The notes: a model not told the origin generated them from the sequence alone. Positions 8,280 to 16,879 are shown, counted from the first letter of the stretch. The stretch is 37,136 nucleotides of DNA from Syntrophobacter sp. SbD1 (GCA_900290365.1 OMOE01000172.1:57078-94213), one strand, 5' to 3'. Made by a program: numbers and translations.

Positions 8280-11200
8280 ATGCTTAAGTCGGTTCTAACG
8301 TTCGCGCTGACCCGCCGTCCGATTATCCTGCTGGGTTTGCTGGTGCTCATCGGCGGCGGAATCCTTGCCTACAGGAAGCTCAATATAGAAGCTTATCCGA
8401 ACCCGGCGCCCGTTATCCTGGAGATTACCGCCCAGGTAGCCGGTTTGTCAGCCGAGGAGATGGAGCGGTATTACACGACACCGATGGAGGTCGGGCTTGC
8501 CTCCACGCCGGGAGTCGATACCATTCGCTCGACCTCGTTCTATGGCCTGTCCTTTGTCCGCGTCACCTTCAAATACGGCGTCGATTACTACTTCGCCTAC
8601 ACGCAGGCAGCGCTCAGCCTGCAGCAAAGGGTCAGTCTTCCCAATAATGTGCAGGCCACTATCCAGGGATCGAGCCTGGTAGGCGAGATTTTCCGCTACC
8701 AGGTGGTCGGCCCTCCCGACTTCGGGCTGACCAATCTTCGCACCATCCAGGACTGGGTCTTGCAGCGCCGCTTGCTGACGGTCCCCGGAGTTGTGCAGGT
8801 CAACACCTGGGGCGGTACGACCAAGGAGTTCGAAGTCGAAGCCGATCTCCACAAACTCGAGGCCTACAATATCACCCTTCCCCAGTTGGTCGCCGCTATC
8901 GGCAACGCCAATATCAACGTCGGCGGGCGCACGATCAATGTTGGCCAGCAGTCCGTGAACATCCGCGGCGTCGGCCTGATCGACAGTGGAGGCTCAACTG
9001 ATTTGACTCAAGGCTGGAAGGTCGATGACATCCAAAATATCGTCCTTACGCAATCGAACGGCATTCCGGTCCTGGTAAAAGACGTTGCGAAGGTATACGT
9101 GGGCCATGTGCCGAGGCTCGGAAAGTGCGGCCGCGATAAAGACGACGACGTGGTGGCGGCCATTGTCGTCATGAACCGGACGCTGCGTACAAAAGATGTG
9201 CTGGCCAGGGTCGAGGCGGAAGTCAAAAAGATCAACAGCGACGGAACGCTGCCCCCGGGAGTAAGGGTGGTTCCCTTCTATGACCGAGGATGGCTCGTCT
9301 CGGTAACCACCAATACGGTCCTGCACAATCTTATCTTCGGCTGCCTGCTGGTTTTCTTCATCCAGTGGATTTTTCTCGGCAGCCTGCGCAGCGCCGTGAT
9401 CGTTGGCGCAAATATTCCCTTCGCGCTGCTTTTCACCGTCATCATTATGGTGCTGCGAGGCGAAGACGCGAACCTGTTGTCCGTTGGCGCCGTCGACTTC
9501 GGCATCATAGTGGATTCAGCCGTCATCATGGTTGAAAACATATTCCGTGGTTTTCAAGCGAACGAGGAAGAAAGAAAAAGGCTTCTCGAAGGTCTTGCCG
9601 AAGGGCAGTTCGGGATAGATCCGACCAAAGGCTACGGTATGGGTACCGGAGGGACATGGACCGATCGGCTGCGTTTGATCTACGCAAGCGCCAAGCAAGT
9701 GGATAGAGCTATATACTTCTCAACCATGATAACTGTGGCGGCGTTCATCCCGCTTTTCACCATGCAGGGGGTCGAGGGCCAGATTTTCGGTCCCATGGCC
9801 AGGACCTACGGTTATGCGCTGTTTGGCGCGCTCATAGCTACTTTTACGGTCTCGCCGGTACTGGCCTCATACCTGCTCCCCGATAAAGTCAAGGAAACCG
9901 AAACGATCGTAGTTAGGGCGCTTCGAGCAGCCTACACTCCGGCCCTGCGGTGGGGACTTGCCAACCGGAAAATCGCCGTCGCAATCGGACTCATATTTCT
10001 GGCGGCGGTCGCTCTTCTGGTCCCGAGGCTGGGCACGGAGTTCCTTCCGGCCCTGGAGGAAGGCAACCTCTGGATTCGTGCGTCCATGCCCCCGACCATA
10101 TCACTTGAAGCGGCCATGCCTGCGGTGACAAAGATGCGCGAGATTCTTCTGAGCCACCCGGAAGTAATAACCGTGGTCTCCCAGCATGGCCGGCCCGACG
10201 ACGGCAGCGACGCCGCCGGGTTTTACAACGCCGAATTCTTCGTGCCTCTAAAGCCATTCGGCCAATGGTCCCCGGGCAGGACCAAGGATGATTTGGTCAA
10301 TGAGCTGCAATCGGAGTTTTCCAGGGAATTTGTCGGTGTTGACTTCAATTTCTCCCAGTACATACAGGACAATATCGAAGAGGGCCTCTCGGGCGTCAAG
10401 GGCGCCAACTCGGTCAAGATAGTGGGGCCCGACCTGGCGGTGCTGGAGCAGGTAGCGGCCCTGGTCCTGAGTGAAATGGGCCGGATTAAAGGGGTGGAGG
10501 ACCTGGGGATCTTCCGTGTCCTGGGTCAGCCAAACCTGAACATCAAGGTGGATCGTGCAAAGGAGGCCCGCTACGGCCTAAACGCCGGAGATCTCAACAC
10601 CGTGGTGCAAACAGCCCTGGGCGGCATGACAGCGAGCACGGTTTTGGAGGCAGACCGGCAATTCAACCTGAATGTTCGCCTGGCGCCCGAATTTCGCAAC
10701 AACATTGACGCAGTGCGAACTATCAAGGTCGGCTATCAGACCGGCAGTGCAAATGCCTATATTCCGCTTAGCGAACTCGCCGACATATCTCTGGATACGG
10801 GCGCCTCCTATATTTATCACGAACGAAATCAGCGCTATATCCCCATCAAGTTCAGCGTACGGGGACGCGACCTTGGGAGCACCGTCGCCGAAGCCCAATG
10901 GCGTATTGCGCAGTATGTAAAGCTGCCGAGTGGATACCGGATCGAGTGGGCAGGCGAGTTCGAAGAACTTCAACTCGCGGCAAAGAGGCTGGAAGTCATC
11001 GTACCTATCAGTCTCGTTCTGATAATGGCGATACTCTACGGCCTGTTCAATTCGATGCTTGACAGCCTTTTAGTGCTGGCCGGAATACCTTTTGCCATCG
11101 CCGGCGGCGTGCTGTCGCTCTTTATCAGCGGCCTCGACTTCAGCATCTCCGCCGCGATCGGTTTCGTATCGCTTTTCGGGGTCTCGGTCATGAATAATAT

Positions 11201-11498
11201 CCTGATGATAACTTATTATAACCAGGTCAGGCGGACCCGCAACGGCTTGAGCAGGACCGAAGCCATGTTCCATGCGGCTCAACAGCGTATGCGGCCGATG
11301 CTGATGACGGCGCTGTCCGCTTGCATCGGCTTGCTGCCGGCCGCGCTTTCCACCGGCATCGGCAGCCAGGTGCAGCGTCCCCTTGCGGCCGTGGTCGTGG
11401 GTGGGATGCTCATCGGTCCTGTCATGTTGCTGCTGATCGTACCGCCGCTCCGGTTGTTTTTCGTTAGGAAGAAAAGTGGAGCGTCCATAGAACAATAG
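8280..11498 (+). CDS. CzcA/CusA-family (HME-type) RND efflux pump, copy 2
   Basis: A second 1072-residue RND pump, aligned to copy 1 without indels (constant offset of 3230 nt). Most membrane and porter segments are nearly identical, including DNA runs such as 10743-10801, which equals 7513-7571 base for base. Differences cluster in the second periplasmic loop, about residues 595-700 (for example GNLWIRASMPP against GNLDIHAAMPP, and GFYNAEFFVPLKP against GFSDAELFVFLKP). The acidic proton-relay triad of TM4 is retained (VDFGIIVDSAVIMVEN). The two proteins could form separate homotrimers of different specificity, or a mixed trimer as in MdtBC; the sequence does not decide. It shares one adaptor gene and one outer-membrane gene with copy 1. 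Confidence 0.9.
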   Translation: MLKSVLTFALTRRPIILLGLLVLIGGGILAYRKLNIEAYPNPAPVILEITAQVAGLSAEEMERYYTTPMEVGLASTPGVDTIRSTSFYGLSFVRVTFKYGVDYYFAYTQAALSLQQRVSLPNNVQATIQGSSLVGEIFRYQVVGPPDFGLTNLRTIQDWVLQRRLLTVPGVVQVNTWGGTTKEFEVEADLHKLEAYNITLPQLVAAIGNANINVGGRTINVGQQSVNIRGVGLIDSGGSTDLTQGWKVDDIQNIVLTQSNGIPVLVKDVAKVYVGHVPRLGKCGRDKDDDVVAAIVVMNRTLRTKDVLARVEAEVKKINSDGTLPPGVRVVPFYDRGWLVSVTTNTVLHNLIFGCLLVFFIQWIFLGSLRSAVIVGANIPFALLFTVIIMVLRGEDANLLSVGAVDFGIIVDSAVIMVENIFRGFQANEEERKRLLEGLAEGQFGIDPTKGYGMGTGGTWTDRLRLIYASAKQVDRAIYFSTMITVAAFIPLFTMQGVEGQIFGPMARTYGYALFGALIATFTVSPVLASYLLPDKVKETETIVVRALRAAYTPALRWGLANRKIAVAIGLIFLAAVALLVPRLGTEFLPALEEGNLWIRASMPPTISLEAAMPAVTKMREILLSHPEVITVVSQHGRPDDGSDAAGFYNAEFFVPLKPFGQWSPGRTKDDLVNELQSEFSREFVGVDFNFSQYIQDNIEEGLSGVKGANSVKIVGPDLAVLEQVAALVLSEMGRIKGVEDLGIFRVLGQPNLNIKVDRAKEARYGLNAGDLNTVVQTALGGMTASTVLEADRQFNLNVRLAPEFRNNIDAVRTIKVGYQTGSANAYIPLSELADISLDTGASYIYHERNQRYIPIKFSVRGRDLGSTVAEAQWRIAQYVKLPSGYRIEWAGEFEELQLAAKRLEVIVPISLVLIMAILYGLFNSMLDSLLVLAGIPFAIAGGVLSLFISGLDFSISAAIGFVSLFGVSVMNNILMITYYNQVRRTRNGLSRTEAMFHAAQQRMRPMLMTALSACIGLLPAALSTGIGSQVQRPLAAVVVGGMLIGPVMLLLIVPPLRLFFVRKKSGASIEQ

Positions 11499-11524
11499 GC
11501 CAAATAAGTCCTATTGGACCTATT

Positions 11525-11544
11525 GCCCCCTTTTGCAAGGGGGC
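11525..11544. repeat. palindrome between pump and outer-membrane factor genes
   Basis: GCCCCCTT and AAGGGGGC form a perfect 8-bp stem with a TTGC tetraloop, in the 62-nt gap between pump copy 2 and the outer-membrane factor. It is followed by AGGGGGGATTTTAAAA and the ATG, so the hairpin lies just before the ribosome-binding site. It may be a REP-like repeat, or it may limit expression or stabilise one side of the transcript. It is not a standard terminator because the T-run is short and preceded by G. Confidence 0.6.
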
Positions 11545-11560
11545 AGGGGGGATTTTAAAA

Positions 11561-13063
11561 ATGTCAAAAAAATGCTTTTGCTGCATCACGGCATTTTCGC
11601 TTGTGGCCCTGGTTTCAGGCTGCACCGTCGGCCCGGATTTCCATCGTCCCGAAGCCCCGGCGGCTGCCGGCCGCACTGCTCAGCCGCTCACCGCGACGGC
11701 CTCGACGCCCGATGTGGCAGGCGGCGAAGAACAGCGCTTTGTCAAGGAAATGAACATTCCGCAACAGTGGTGGGCGCTGTTCGAGTCGCCGCCGCTCAAT
11801 TCCCTGATCGAAAAGTCGATCAAAGCCAACCCGACACTCGATGCGGCAAAGGCCGCGCTGTGCCAGGCCCGGGAGAATGTCGCCGCTCAAAAGGGCTTCT
11901 TCTATCCCACCGTCCAGGCCAACGGTTCGGCCAGCGGCCAAAAAAATGCGACGGAAACGATCGCGCCCACGCTGACCTCGGGCGCTGCGTACTTCTCGCT
12001 CTATACCGCTCAGTTAACCGTTAGCTATATGCCTGACGTCTTCGGTTTAAACCGACGGCAGGTGGAATCGCTGGAGGCCCAGACCGAATTTCAGCTCTTC
12101 CAGCTTGAAGCGGCTTACCTGGCGCTGACCTCCAACGTTGTGGCCGCAGCCGTCCAGGAAGCCTCGCTACGCGCTCAGATAGCGGCAACACACCGTATCA
12201 TCGAAAGTGCAGGGAAACTGCTGGAAATACAGCGCCGGCACATGGCGCTTGGCTACGCAACCGGACTCGATGTGGCTGCGCAGGAAGCGGCTCTGGCCCA
12301 GGTGGAGGCAACCTTGCCGCCTCTGGAAAAACAACTGGCGCAAACGCGCGACCTGCTGGCGGCCCTTGCCGGCCGCTTTCCAAGCGAAGAGATGGAGGAA
12401 AAGTTCGACCTGGAAGTCCTGCGCCTGCCGCAGGATCTGCCGCTCAGCCTGCCTTCCAAGCTTGTTGAGCAGCGCCCCGACCTGCGCGCCGCCGAGGCGC
12501 AGTGGCATTCCGCATGCGCCCAGGTCGGTGTGGCAACCGCCAACATGCTGCCGCAGATCAGCATTACCGGCGCTATGGGCGGCGCTTCGACGCAGATCGG
12601 TCAAATGTTCGTTCCCGGCAACACTTTCTATAATCTCACCGGCGGCCTGACACAGACTATTTTCGACGCAGGCACACTGCTCCACAAAAAACGTGCTGCC
12701 CAGGCAGGCCTGAATCAAGCGGCCGCGCAGTATCGCAGCACAGTCATCAACGCCTTCCAAAATGTAGCGGATACGCTTCACGCGCTCCAATCCGATGCAA
12801 ATGCTCTGAAGGCGGCAGTAGCCGCGGAACGCGCTGCCAGGCGAACCCTTGACCTTACACGCAAACAGTTGGAACTCGGCGCCGTTAACTATTTGGCGGT
12901 GCTTTCCGCTGAACAGGGCTGGCAGCAGGCCCTGATAAATCTTGCGCAGGCCCGGGCAAACCGTTTTGCAGACAGCGCAGCTCTATTCCTGGCGCTCGGC
13001 GGCGGCTGGTGGAATCGCGCCGACGATGCTATTGAACACACGCGCTCCGCAGAGAAGCTATGA
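11561..13063 (+). CDS. outer-membrane efflux factor, NodT/CusC-type lipoprotein
   Basis: This 500-residue TolC-like channel subunit has a lipoprotein signal peptide (LVSGC, Cys21) followed by the family-typical [12 protein letters not shown]. Two outer-membrane-efflux repeats follow, including [36 protein letters not shown] and [32 protein letters not shown]. The N-terminal cysteine cluster (CFCC in the signal region) is unusual but precedes the cleavage site. The ribosome-binding site GGGGGGA lies 8 nt upstream. It completes the tripartite system with the adaptor and the two pumps. The stop codon overlaps the start of the GxxExxY gene (ATGA). Confidence 0.92.
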   Translation: MSKKCFCCITAFSLVALVSGCTVGPDFHRPEAPAAAGRTAQPLTATASTPDVAGGEEQRFVKEMNIPQQWWALFESPPLNSLIEKSIKANPTLDAAKAALCQARENVAAQKGFFYPTVQANGSASGQKNATETIAPTLTSGAAYFSLYTAQLTVSYMPDVFGLNRRQVESLEAQTEFQLFQLEAAYLALTSNVVAAAVQEASLRAQIAATHRIIESAGKLLEIQRRHMALGYATGLDVAAQEAALAQVEATLPPLEKQLAQTRDLLAALAGRFPSEEMEEKFDLEVLRLPQDLPLSLPSKLVEQRPDLRAAEAQWHSACAQVGVATANMLPQISITGAMGGASTQIGQMFVPGNTFYNLTGGLTQTIFDAGTLLHKKRAAQAGLNQAAAQYRSTVINAFQNVADTLHALQSDANALKAAVAAERAARRTLDLTRKQLELGAVNYLAVLSAEQGWQQALINLAQARANRFADSAALFLALGGGWWNRADDAIEHTRSAEKL

Positions 13064-13470
13064 GGGATTATCCACAGATGACACAGATGGACACAGATGT
13101 TTCAAAGAAAGACGAACAGACTTATGCGATTATTGGCGCCGCGATGGCGGTTCATGGCGAATTGGGCCACGGTTTTCTGGAGCCTGTTTATCAGGAGGCT
13201 TTAGGAGTAGAGTTTGCGGCTCGCGGCATTCCCTTCAAGCGGGAGTTCCTTATGCCGGTGTTCTATCGAGGTACACCCCTCACCACCACCTACCGGGCAG
13301 ACTTCGTTTGCTTTGGCACCTTGATTGTCGAATTGAAGGCGCTCCAACGACTTTCGTCTGTGGAAGAGGCCCAGGTCATTAATTATCTGAAAACCTCCGG
13401 GTTGCAGAAGGCGCTATTGCTTAACTTTGGAGCACCGCGCCTTGAATACAAGCGCCTCATCCTCGGCTGA
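13060..13470 (+). CDS. GxxExxY-family protein
   Basis: This 136-residue protein carries the family motif G-F-L-E-P-V-Y (GxxExxY) within [17 protein letters not shown]. The later segments [14 protein letters not shown] and [11 protein letters not shown] resemble the PDDEXK-nuclease-like fold proposed for this family (D, then ExK). Molecular function is not established. The start is ambiguous. The ATG at 13060 lies in the stop codon of the efflux gene; in-frame ATGs at 13078 and 13087 fall inside a repeat, so the first 13 or so residues are repeat-encoded. None has a good ribosome-binding site. Inverted repeats (13067-13099 and 13475-13508) enclose the gene, suggesting a small transferred cassette. 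Confidence 0.8.
   Translation: MRDYPQMTQMDTDVSKKDEQTYAIIGAAMAVHGELGHGFLEPVYQEALGVEFAARGIPFKREFLMPVFYRGTPLTTTYRADFVCFGTLIVELKALQRLSSVEEAQVINYLKTSGLQKALLLNFGAPRLEYKRLILG
13067..13099 (+). repeat. left inverted-repeat arm of the GxxExxY cassette
   Basis: This 33-nt sequence starts TTATCCACAGATG (13068-13080) and continues with two more ACACAGATG-type units, so it is itself an imperfect 9-10-nt tandem repeat. Its reverse complement is found at 13475-13508 after the gene. The arm overlaps the 5' end of the coding sequence. Confidence 0.8.
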
Positions 13471-13474
13471 AAAC

Positions 13475-13508
13475 CATCTGCGCACATCTGTGACATCTGT
13501 GGATAAAT
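13475..13508 (-). repeat. right inverted-repeat arm of the GxxExxY cassette
   Basis: Read on the minus strand, this 34-nt sequence contains the same 13-mer TTATCCACAGATG as the left arm, then CACAGATG and CAGATG at matching spacing. About 27 of 31 aligned bases agree, by hand alignment. It begins 5 nt after the stop codon of the GxxExxY gene and ends 8 nt before the end of the convergent pth gene. Confidence 0.8.
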
Positions 13509-13516
13509 AGTCTAAA

Positions 13517-14113
13517 TCAGTCGCGCCGATTAAACTTATTCATCGCATCGGACAGGCATGTGGTGAGGATCGCGCGGGCTGTCTCTTCTGCCTGCACAGT
13601 CATTTTTCCAAAATCTTCGCGGTCTTCCGGGTATGGGGGTTGAAGCACGAACGTTTCGACCGGCTCCCCATGTTTTGGGCGGCCGATTCCAACTTTGAGG
13701 CGTGGAAAATCCGGACTGCCGATGTGGTCCATTATGGATTGAATGCCCTTGTGCCCTCCCGAGCCGCCTCTTTGTGCAATTCGAATCCGGAACAATGGCA
13801 GGTCCAGGTCGTCATGTATCACAAGCATCCGCCCTGGAGGTATTCCGAAGTACTTGATGATCTCTGCGGCCGCTTCGCCGCTTCTGTTCATGAAGGTAAG
13901 CGGTTTTACAAACAGAACCTTTCGCCCCTCGGCAACCGCAAAACCCCAAGAGGCCCGGAATTTGCGTTCCATCATCGCGGGCGAATAGTGCGCAATCAGC
14001 CGGTCTAATACCTGGAACCCCACATTATGGCGTGTGAGTTCGTATTCTTTGCCCGGATTGCCAAGCCCGACGAGGGCAAGAATTGGCTCTTCGTTGCGGC
14101 AGACATCACTCAT
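13517..14113 (-). CDS. pth: peptidyl-tRNA hydrolase
   Basis: This 198-residue protein cleaves the ester bond of peptidyl-tRNAs released from stalled ribosomes. Visible signatures are VGLGNPGKEYELTRHNVGF (Asn19 and catalytic His29), KPLTFMNRSG and VIHDDLDLP, then GGSGGHKGIQSI and VGIGRP. In the last block the tRNA/substrate-contacting Asn of the E. coli enzyme (HNG) is Lys (HKG), a variant I believe occurs in other deltaproteobacterial enzymes. It is the last gene of the ispE - tRNA-Gln - prs - rplY - pth block, 109 nt after rplY. It converges with the GxxExxY cassette. Confidence 0.95.
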   Translation of the reverse strand: MSDVCRNEEPILALVGLGNPGKEYELTRHNVGFQVLDRLIAHYSPAMMERKFRASWGFAVAEGRKVLFVKPLTFMNRSGEAAAEIIKYFGIPPGRMLVIHDDLDLPLFRIRIAQRGGSGGHKGIQSIMDHIGSPDFPRLKVGIGRPKHGEPVETFVLQPPYPEDREDFGKMTVQAEETARAILTTCLSDAMNKFNRRD

Positions 14114-14202
14114 GATTCAGTGAGCGTTAAATAGTTTAACTGTGAACAGATAAACCAGTTTGCACACGGGTGGAGGGACCCTGTCATGAATTGATGACTA
14201 TT

Positions 14203-14222
14203 CATCCGTGTCCATCCGTATC
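14203..14222 (-). repeat. third copy of the CACAGATG-type repeat, between rplY and pth
   Basis: On the plus strand this reads as two CATCCGTGT-like units directly after the rplY stop. It matches the reverse complement of the cassette arm at 13067-13099 with about three substitutions in 20. It has the same orientation as the right arm, so pth is bracketed by two similarly oriented copies. Confidence 0.55.
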
Positions 14223-14822
14223 TTACTTCTTGGGACCTGGACCTGGAGTTTCTTCAGCGGCCGCAGGCGCGGTTTCAGGGGCCAACACGCTTACAACCCC
14301 TACGGTCGCGTCCTCAACTAACTCATACGTAGCTTCCGCTACAAGGTCCCCTGCGTGCAGCACCTCTCCCATATCCAGCTTGCTCACATCGATCCGGATG
14401 CTTTCCGGAATCTGGTTTGGCAGGCAACGCACGGACAGTGTACGCTGAATAAGGTTCAATTCTCCGCCTTTCTGCACCCCGATGGATTCTCCTGTCAACT
14501 CCACCACTACTTCCACAGTGATTGGCTGATCGAGAGGCACTTCATAGAAATCAACGTGCAGAAAACGCCTCCGGTAAGGGTGCTTCTGTATTTCGCGTAT
14601 AAGCACCTGCCTGGTTTGGCTACCTATCTTGAGGTCGAGGAGCTTACTCTCGCCGCCGGTCCCTCTTAGTAGCTTCTCCAGGTGCAGTGCCGAAACAGAA
14701 AGGGAGGTAGCTTCGGTTTTTGGCCCGTAAAGCACCGCCGGGACCATCAAATCCCTGCGCACGCATCTCGCTGCACCTTTTCCGGTCGTGTCTCTCGTTA
14801 CCGCTTCAAGTTCCAAACTCAT
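14223..14822 (-). CDS. rplY: 50S ribosomal protein L25 (Ctc/TL5 form)
   Basis: This 199-residue two-domain L25 binds 5S rRNA in the large subunit. The N-terminal 5S-binding domain (LEAVTRDTTGKGAARCVRR, VPAVLYGPK) is followed by the longer Ctc/TL5 beta domain (VDFYEVPLDQPITVEVVVELTGE, LSVRCLPNQIPESIRIDVSKLDMGE). The C-terminus is a disordered Ala/Pro/Glu tail ending in GPGPKK. A strong ribosome-binding site (AAGGAGG, 8-nt spacing) fixes the ATG at 14822. It lies 26 nt after prs, a conserved pairing. Confidence 0.95.
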   Translation of the reverse strand: MSLELEAVTRDTTGKGAARCVRRDLMVPAVLYGPKTEATSLSVSALHLEKLLRGTGGESKLLDLKIGSQTRQVLIREIQKHPYRRRFLHVDFYEVPLDQPITVEVVVELTGESIGVQKGGELNLIQRTLSVRCLPNQIPESIRIDVSKLDMGEVLHAGDLVAEATYELVEDATVGVVSVLAPETAPAAAEETPGPGPKK

Positions 14823-14848
14823 CCTTAATGCCTCCTTGATATATCAGT

Positions 14849-15814
14849 TCAGTGGGATCCCGTGCGCCGGTGATCCAGAATTTCGTTGCAAATTGAGCTT
14901 ATCGATTCCTCGAAATGCACCCGCTTGATAGCTTCAGCCAGCATTGGCGCAATGCTCACCGTATGGATTTTTTTGCTTGCCTTCGCATTTTCAGAAAGAG
15001 GAATCGTGTCAGTGACCAACAGCTTAGAGATGGGTGAGGCCTCTATCATTTCCACAGATGATCCGGACAGCACCGGATGAACGACGCAGACCTCGACCGC
15101 TTCGGCCCCGGCCGACATAGCCGCGTTTGTCGTGCGTATCACCGTGCGCCCTGAATCGATCATATCGTCAACAATGATAACCTTTTTCCCTTTTACATTT
15201 CCGACAATTTTCGGATAAGTGCCGTTCTCCTCGCGATAGTCCATCAGGGCCAGATCGAGATTGAGCCTGGAGGCGAAAAGCCGGGAACGCTCCGTCCCTC
15301 CGGAATCGGGGGCAACCACGATCTCGTCTCCCCGTATCTCCTTCCTTAGGGCATCGCTCAAAATAATCGTGCCAAACAGATGGTCCACCGGAATATCAAA
15401 GAAGCCCTGGATTTGATCGGCGTGCAGGTCAATCGTAATCACCCTGTGAGCCCCCGCAACGCTCAGAAGATCGGCAACCACCTTGGCGGCAAGCGGCACC
15501 CTGGGCTTGTCTTTCTGGTCCTGTCTACCGTAGCCGTAATAAGGAATTATTGCATTGATCCGCCGTGCCGACGCCCTCTTGAGGGCATCCATAATAACCA
15601 GCAACTCCATTAGATTTTCATTAACCGGGGGACAGGTGGACTGGAGCACATACGTATCCTTGCCCCTGACGTTTTCGCCTATTTCCACCCTGATTTCCCC
15701 GTCACTGAAACGGGTGACAAGAGCTTTGCCCAAGGCTATTTCGAGCCGCGAACAAACTTTATCGGCAAGGGAGGGGTTGGAATTTCCGGCAAAAAGAGTA
15801 AGGCGGCTCCACAT
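14849..15814 (-). CDS. prs: ribose-phosphate pyrophosphokinase
   Basis: This 321-residue enzyme makes PRPP from ribose-5-phosphate and ATP for purine, pyrimidine, NAD, His and Trp synthesis. Key motifs are FAGNSNPSLADKV at the start, the flexible-loop region YYGYGRQDQKDKPRVP, the ribose-5-phosphate loop APDSGGTERSR and the PRPP-binding signature VIIVDDMIDSGRT. I chose the ATG at 15814, with AGG 11 nt upstream, over the in-frame TTG at 15823, which would have an AGG only 2 nt away. The ATG form begins MWSRLTLFAG, as expected for the family. It lies just downstream of tRNA-Gln and upstream of rplY. Confidence 0.95.
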   Translation of the reverse strand: MWSRLTLFAGNSNPSLADKVCSRLEIALGKALVTRFSDGEIRVEIGENVRGKDTYVLQSTCPPVNENLMELLVIMDALKRASARRINAIIPYYGYGRQDQKDKPRVPLAAKVVADLLSVAGAHRVITIDLHADQIQGFFDIPVDHLFGTIILSDALRKEIRGDEIVVAPDSGGTERSRLFASRLNLDLALMDYREENGTYPKIVGNVKGKKVIIVDDMIDSGRTVIRTTNAAMSAGAEAVEVCVVHPVLSGSSVEMIEASPISKLLVTDTIPLSENAKASKKIHTVSIAPMLAEAIKRVHFEESISSICNEILDHRRTGSH

Positions 15815-15850
15815 TTTGTTCAATGCCTGCGCTGATTACTATAGAAAAAA

Positions 15851-15925
15851 TGGCTGGGGCGGGAGGATTCGAACCTCCGAATGCGGGTGCCAAAGACCCG
15901 TGCCTTTCCGCTTGGCGACGCCCCA
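15851..15925 (-). tRNA. tRNA-Gln (anticodon UUG), CCA encoded
   Basis: On the minus strand TGGGGCG (15925-15919) pairs perfectly with CGCCCCA (15861-15855). The anticodon arm has stem CGGGT/ACCCG and loop CTTTGGC, giving anticodon TTG. The T arm contains GGTTCGAATCC. Discriminator G is followed by CCA (15853-15851), so the 3' CCA is encoded in the genome. It sits between ispE and prs in the same direction, a conserved order in related bacteria, and may be processed from the operon transcript. Confidence 0.96.
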
Positions 15926-15932
15926 ACTAATT

Positions 15933-15967
15933 AGTTTTGAGTTTTCAGTTGTCAGTTTTTAGTTTAA
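15933..15967. repeat. degenerate heptamer tandem repeat, five units
   Basis: Five consecutive 7-nt units with consensus AGTTTTN (AGTTTTG, AGTTTTC, AGTTGTC and so on) lie between the end of ispE and tRNA-Gln. The period is not a multiple of three and no gene overlaps it. Confidence 0.7.
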
Positions 15968-15986
15968 AAATAAAAATTGAAAACTC

Positions 15987-16865
15987 CTACAACACTTCCG
16001 CAGCACGGACCCAGCTATCAGGCCAGTTCATTTTCGCAATGATTGCAGCATCTTGTGCCGCCTGTCCGGTCTTAAATATTCCAAACACCGTCGGCCCGCT
16101 TCCACTCATGGAAGCGGCCAGGGCGCCCTGTTCCAACAACCAGTTTTTAATTTCAGCTATGACCGGATATCGGGGTACGGTAACCGATTCCAGATCATTT
16201 TCAATGAGATCTCGAAATTGCCAAGGATGCTCATTAAAGCTCTTTAGCTTAATTTGGGCCAAGCCTTTTGTCAATTTTAAACTTTGATATACCCAGCCGG
16301 TGGGAACGTTGACGGGAGGTTTCACCAGGAGCAACGGGTAACGGGGCGCCTCCGCAAATTGTAGATTCTCCCCTATCCCCGTCGCCAGGGCAGGCCGCGA
16401 ATGCAGGAAAAAAGGCACATCGGCCCCAAGACTAAGGGCCATTGTTTCAAGGTCACCGGCGGAGACATCCTTTTCGAAAAACGAGTTCAGCCCGGCAAGA
16501 ACGCCGGCCGCATCCGAGCTGCCGCCTCCGAGTCCGGCCCCCCAGGGTATGTGCTTTTCAAGATGTATATTCATCCCGGCCTTTTTTCTGCTCTTTTTCA
16601 TATAAAGATCAGCGGCGCGCCAGGCCAGGTTTCGATCATCGCACGGAATTTCGGGCGAGTCACAGGTGATTGAAATAGGTCCATCCCCGGGATGAATATC
16701 GATGGATATTCGATCGAAAACCGAAATGGGAAGCATGAGGCTCGAGATATCATGATAGCCGTCTTCCCTTTTTCGGATCACCTCGAGCCACAGATTTATC
16801 TTGGCAGGAACGCTGACCGCGAGGGTCAAGTCCGCCCCCACGGCTTCACAGTGAATAGTGTTCAC
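15987..16865 (-). CDS. ispE: 4-diphosphocytidyl-2-C-methyl-D-erythritol kinase
   Basis: This 292-residue GHMP kinase phosphorylates CDP-methylerythritol in the MEP pathway of isoprenoid synthesis. The N-terminal PAKINLWLEV and DGYH, the ATP-binding glycine loop IPWGAGLGGGSSDAAGVL, GADVPFFL, and the C-terminal MSGSGPTVFGIF are all in family order. The start is a GTG at 16865, preceded by GGGTGA at good spacing. It lies 14 nt after the DUF1844 gene and before tRNA-Gln and prs. Length is normal for IspE and no key motif is missing. Confidence 0.95.
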   Translation of the reverse strand: MNTIHCEAVGADLTLAVSVPAKINLWLEVIRKREDGYHDISSLMLPISVFDRISIDIHPGDGPISITCDSPEIPCDDRNLAWRAADLYMKKSRKKAGMNIHLEKHIPWGAGLGGGSSDAAGVLAGLNSFFEKDVSAGDLETMALSLGADVPFFLHSRPALATGIGENLQFAEAPRYPLLLVKPPVNVPTGWVYQSLKLTKGLAQIKLKSFNEHPWQFRDLIENDLESVTVPRYPVIAEIKNWLLEQGALAASMSGSGPTVFGIFKTGQAAQDAAIIAKMNWPDSWVRAAEVL

Positions 16866-16879
16866 CTGTTCACCCGAGC

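Noticed and set aside
5050..11498. CusA-type copper/silver specificity of the two pumps
   Set aside because: Only the first of the three CusA copper-binding methionines has a counterpart (MPPT). The other two positions are not Met, and the loops resemble CzcA.
13067..13508. Short repeated CACAGATG units as a CRISPR-like array
   Set aside because: The units are contiguous, 9-10 nt long, and the two blocks are inverted with a gene between them. There are no spacers and no cas genes.
13748..13790. His-Lys in place of His-Asn in the peptidyl-tRNA hydrolase as a sign of inactivation
   Set aside because: All other catalytic residues are intact. To my knowledge the HKG variant occurs in related bacteria, so the gene is probably functional.
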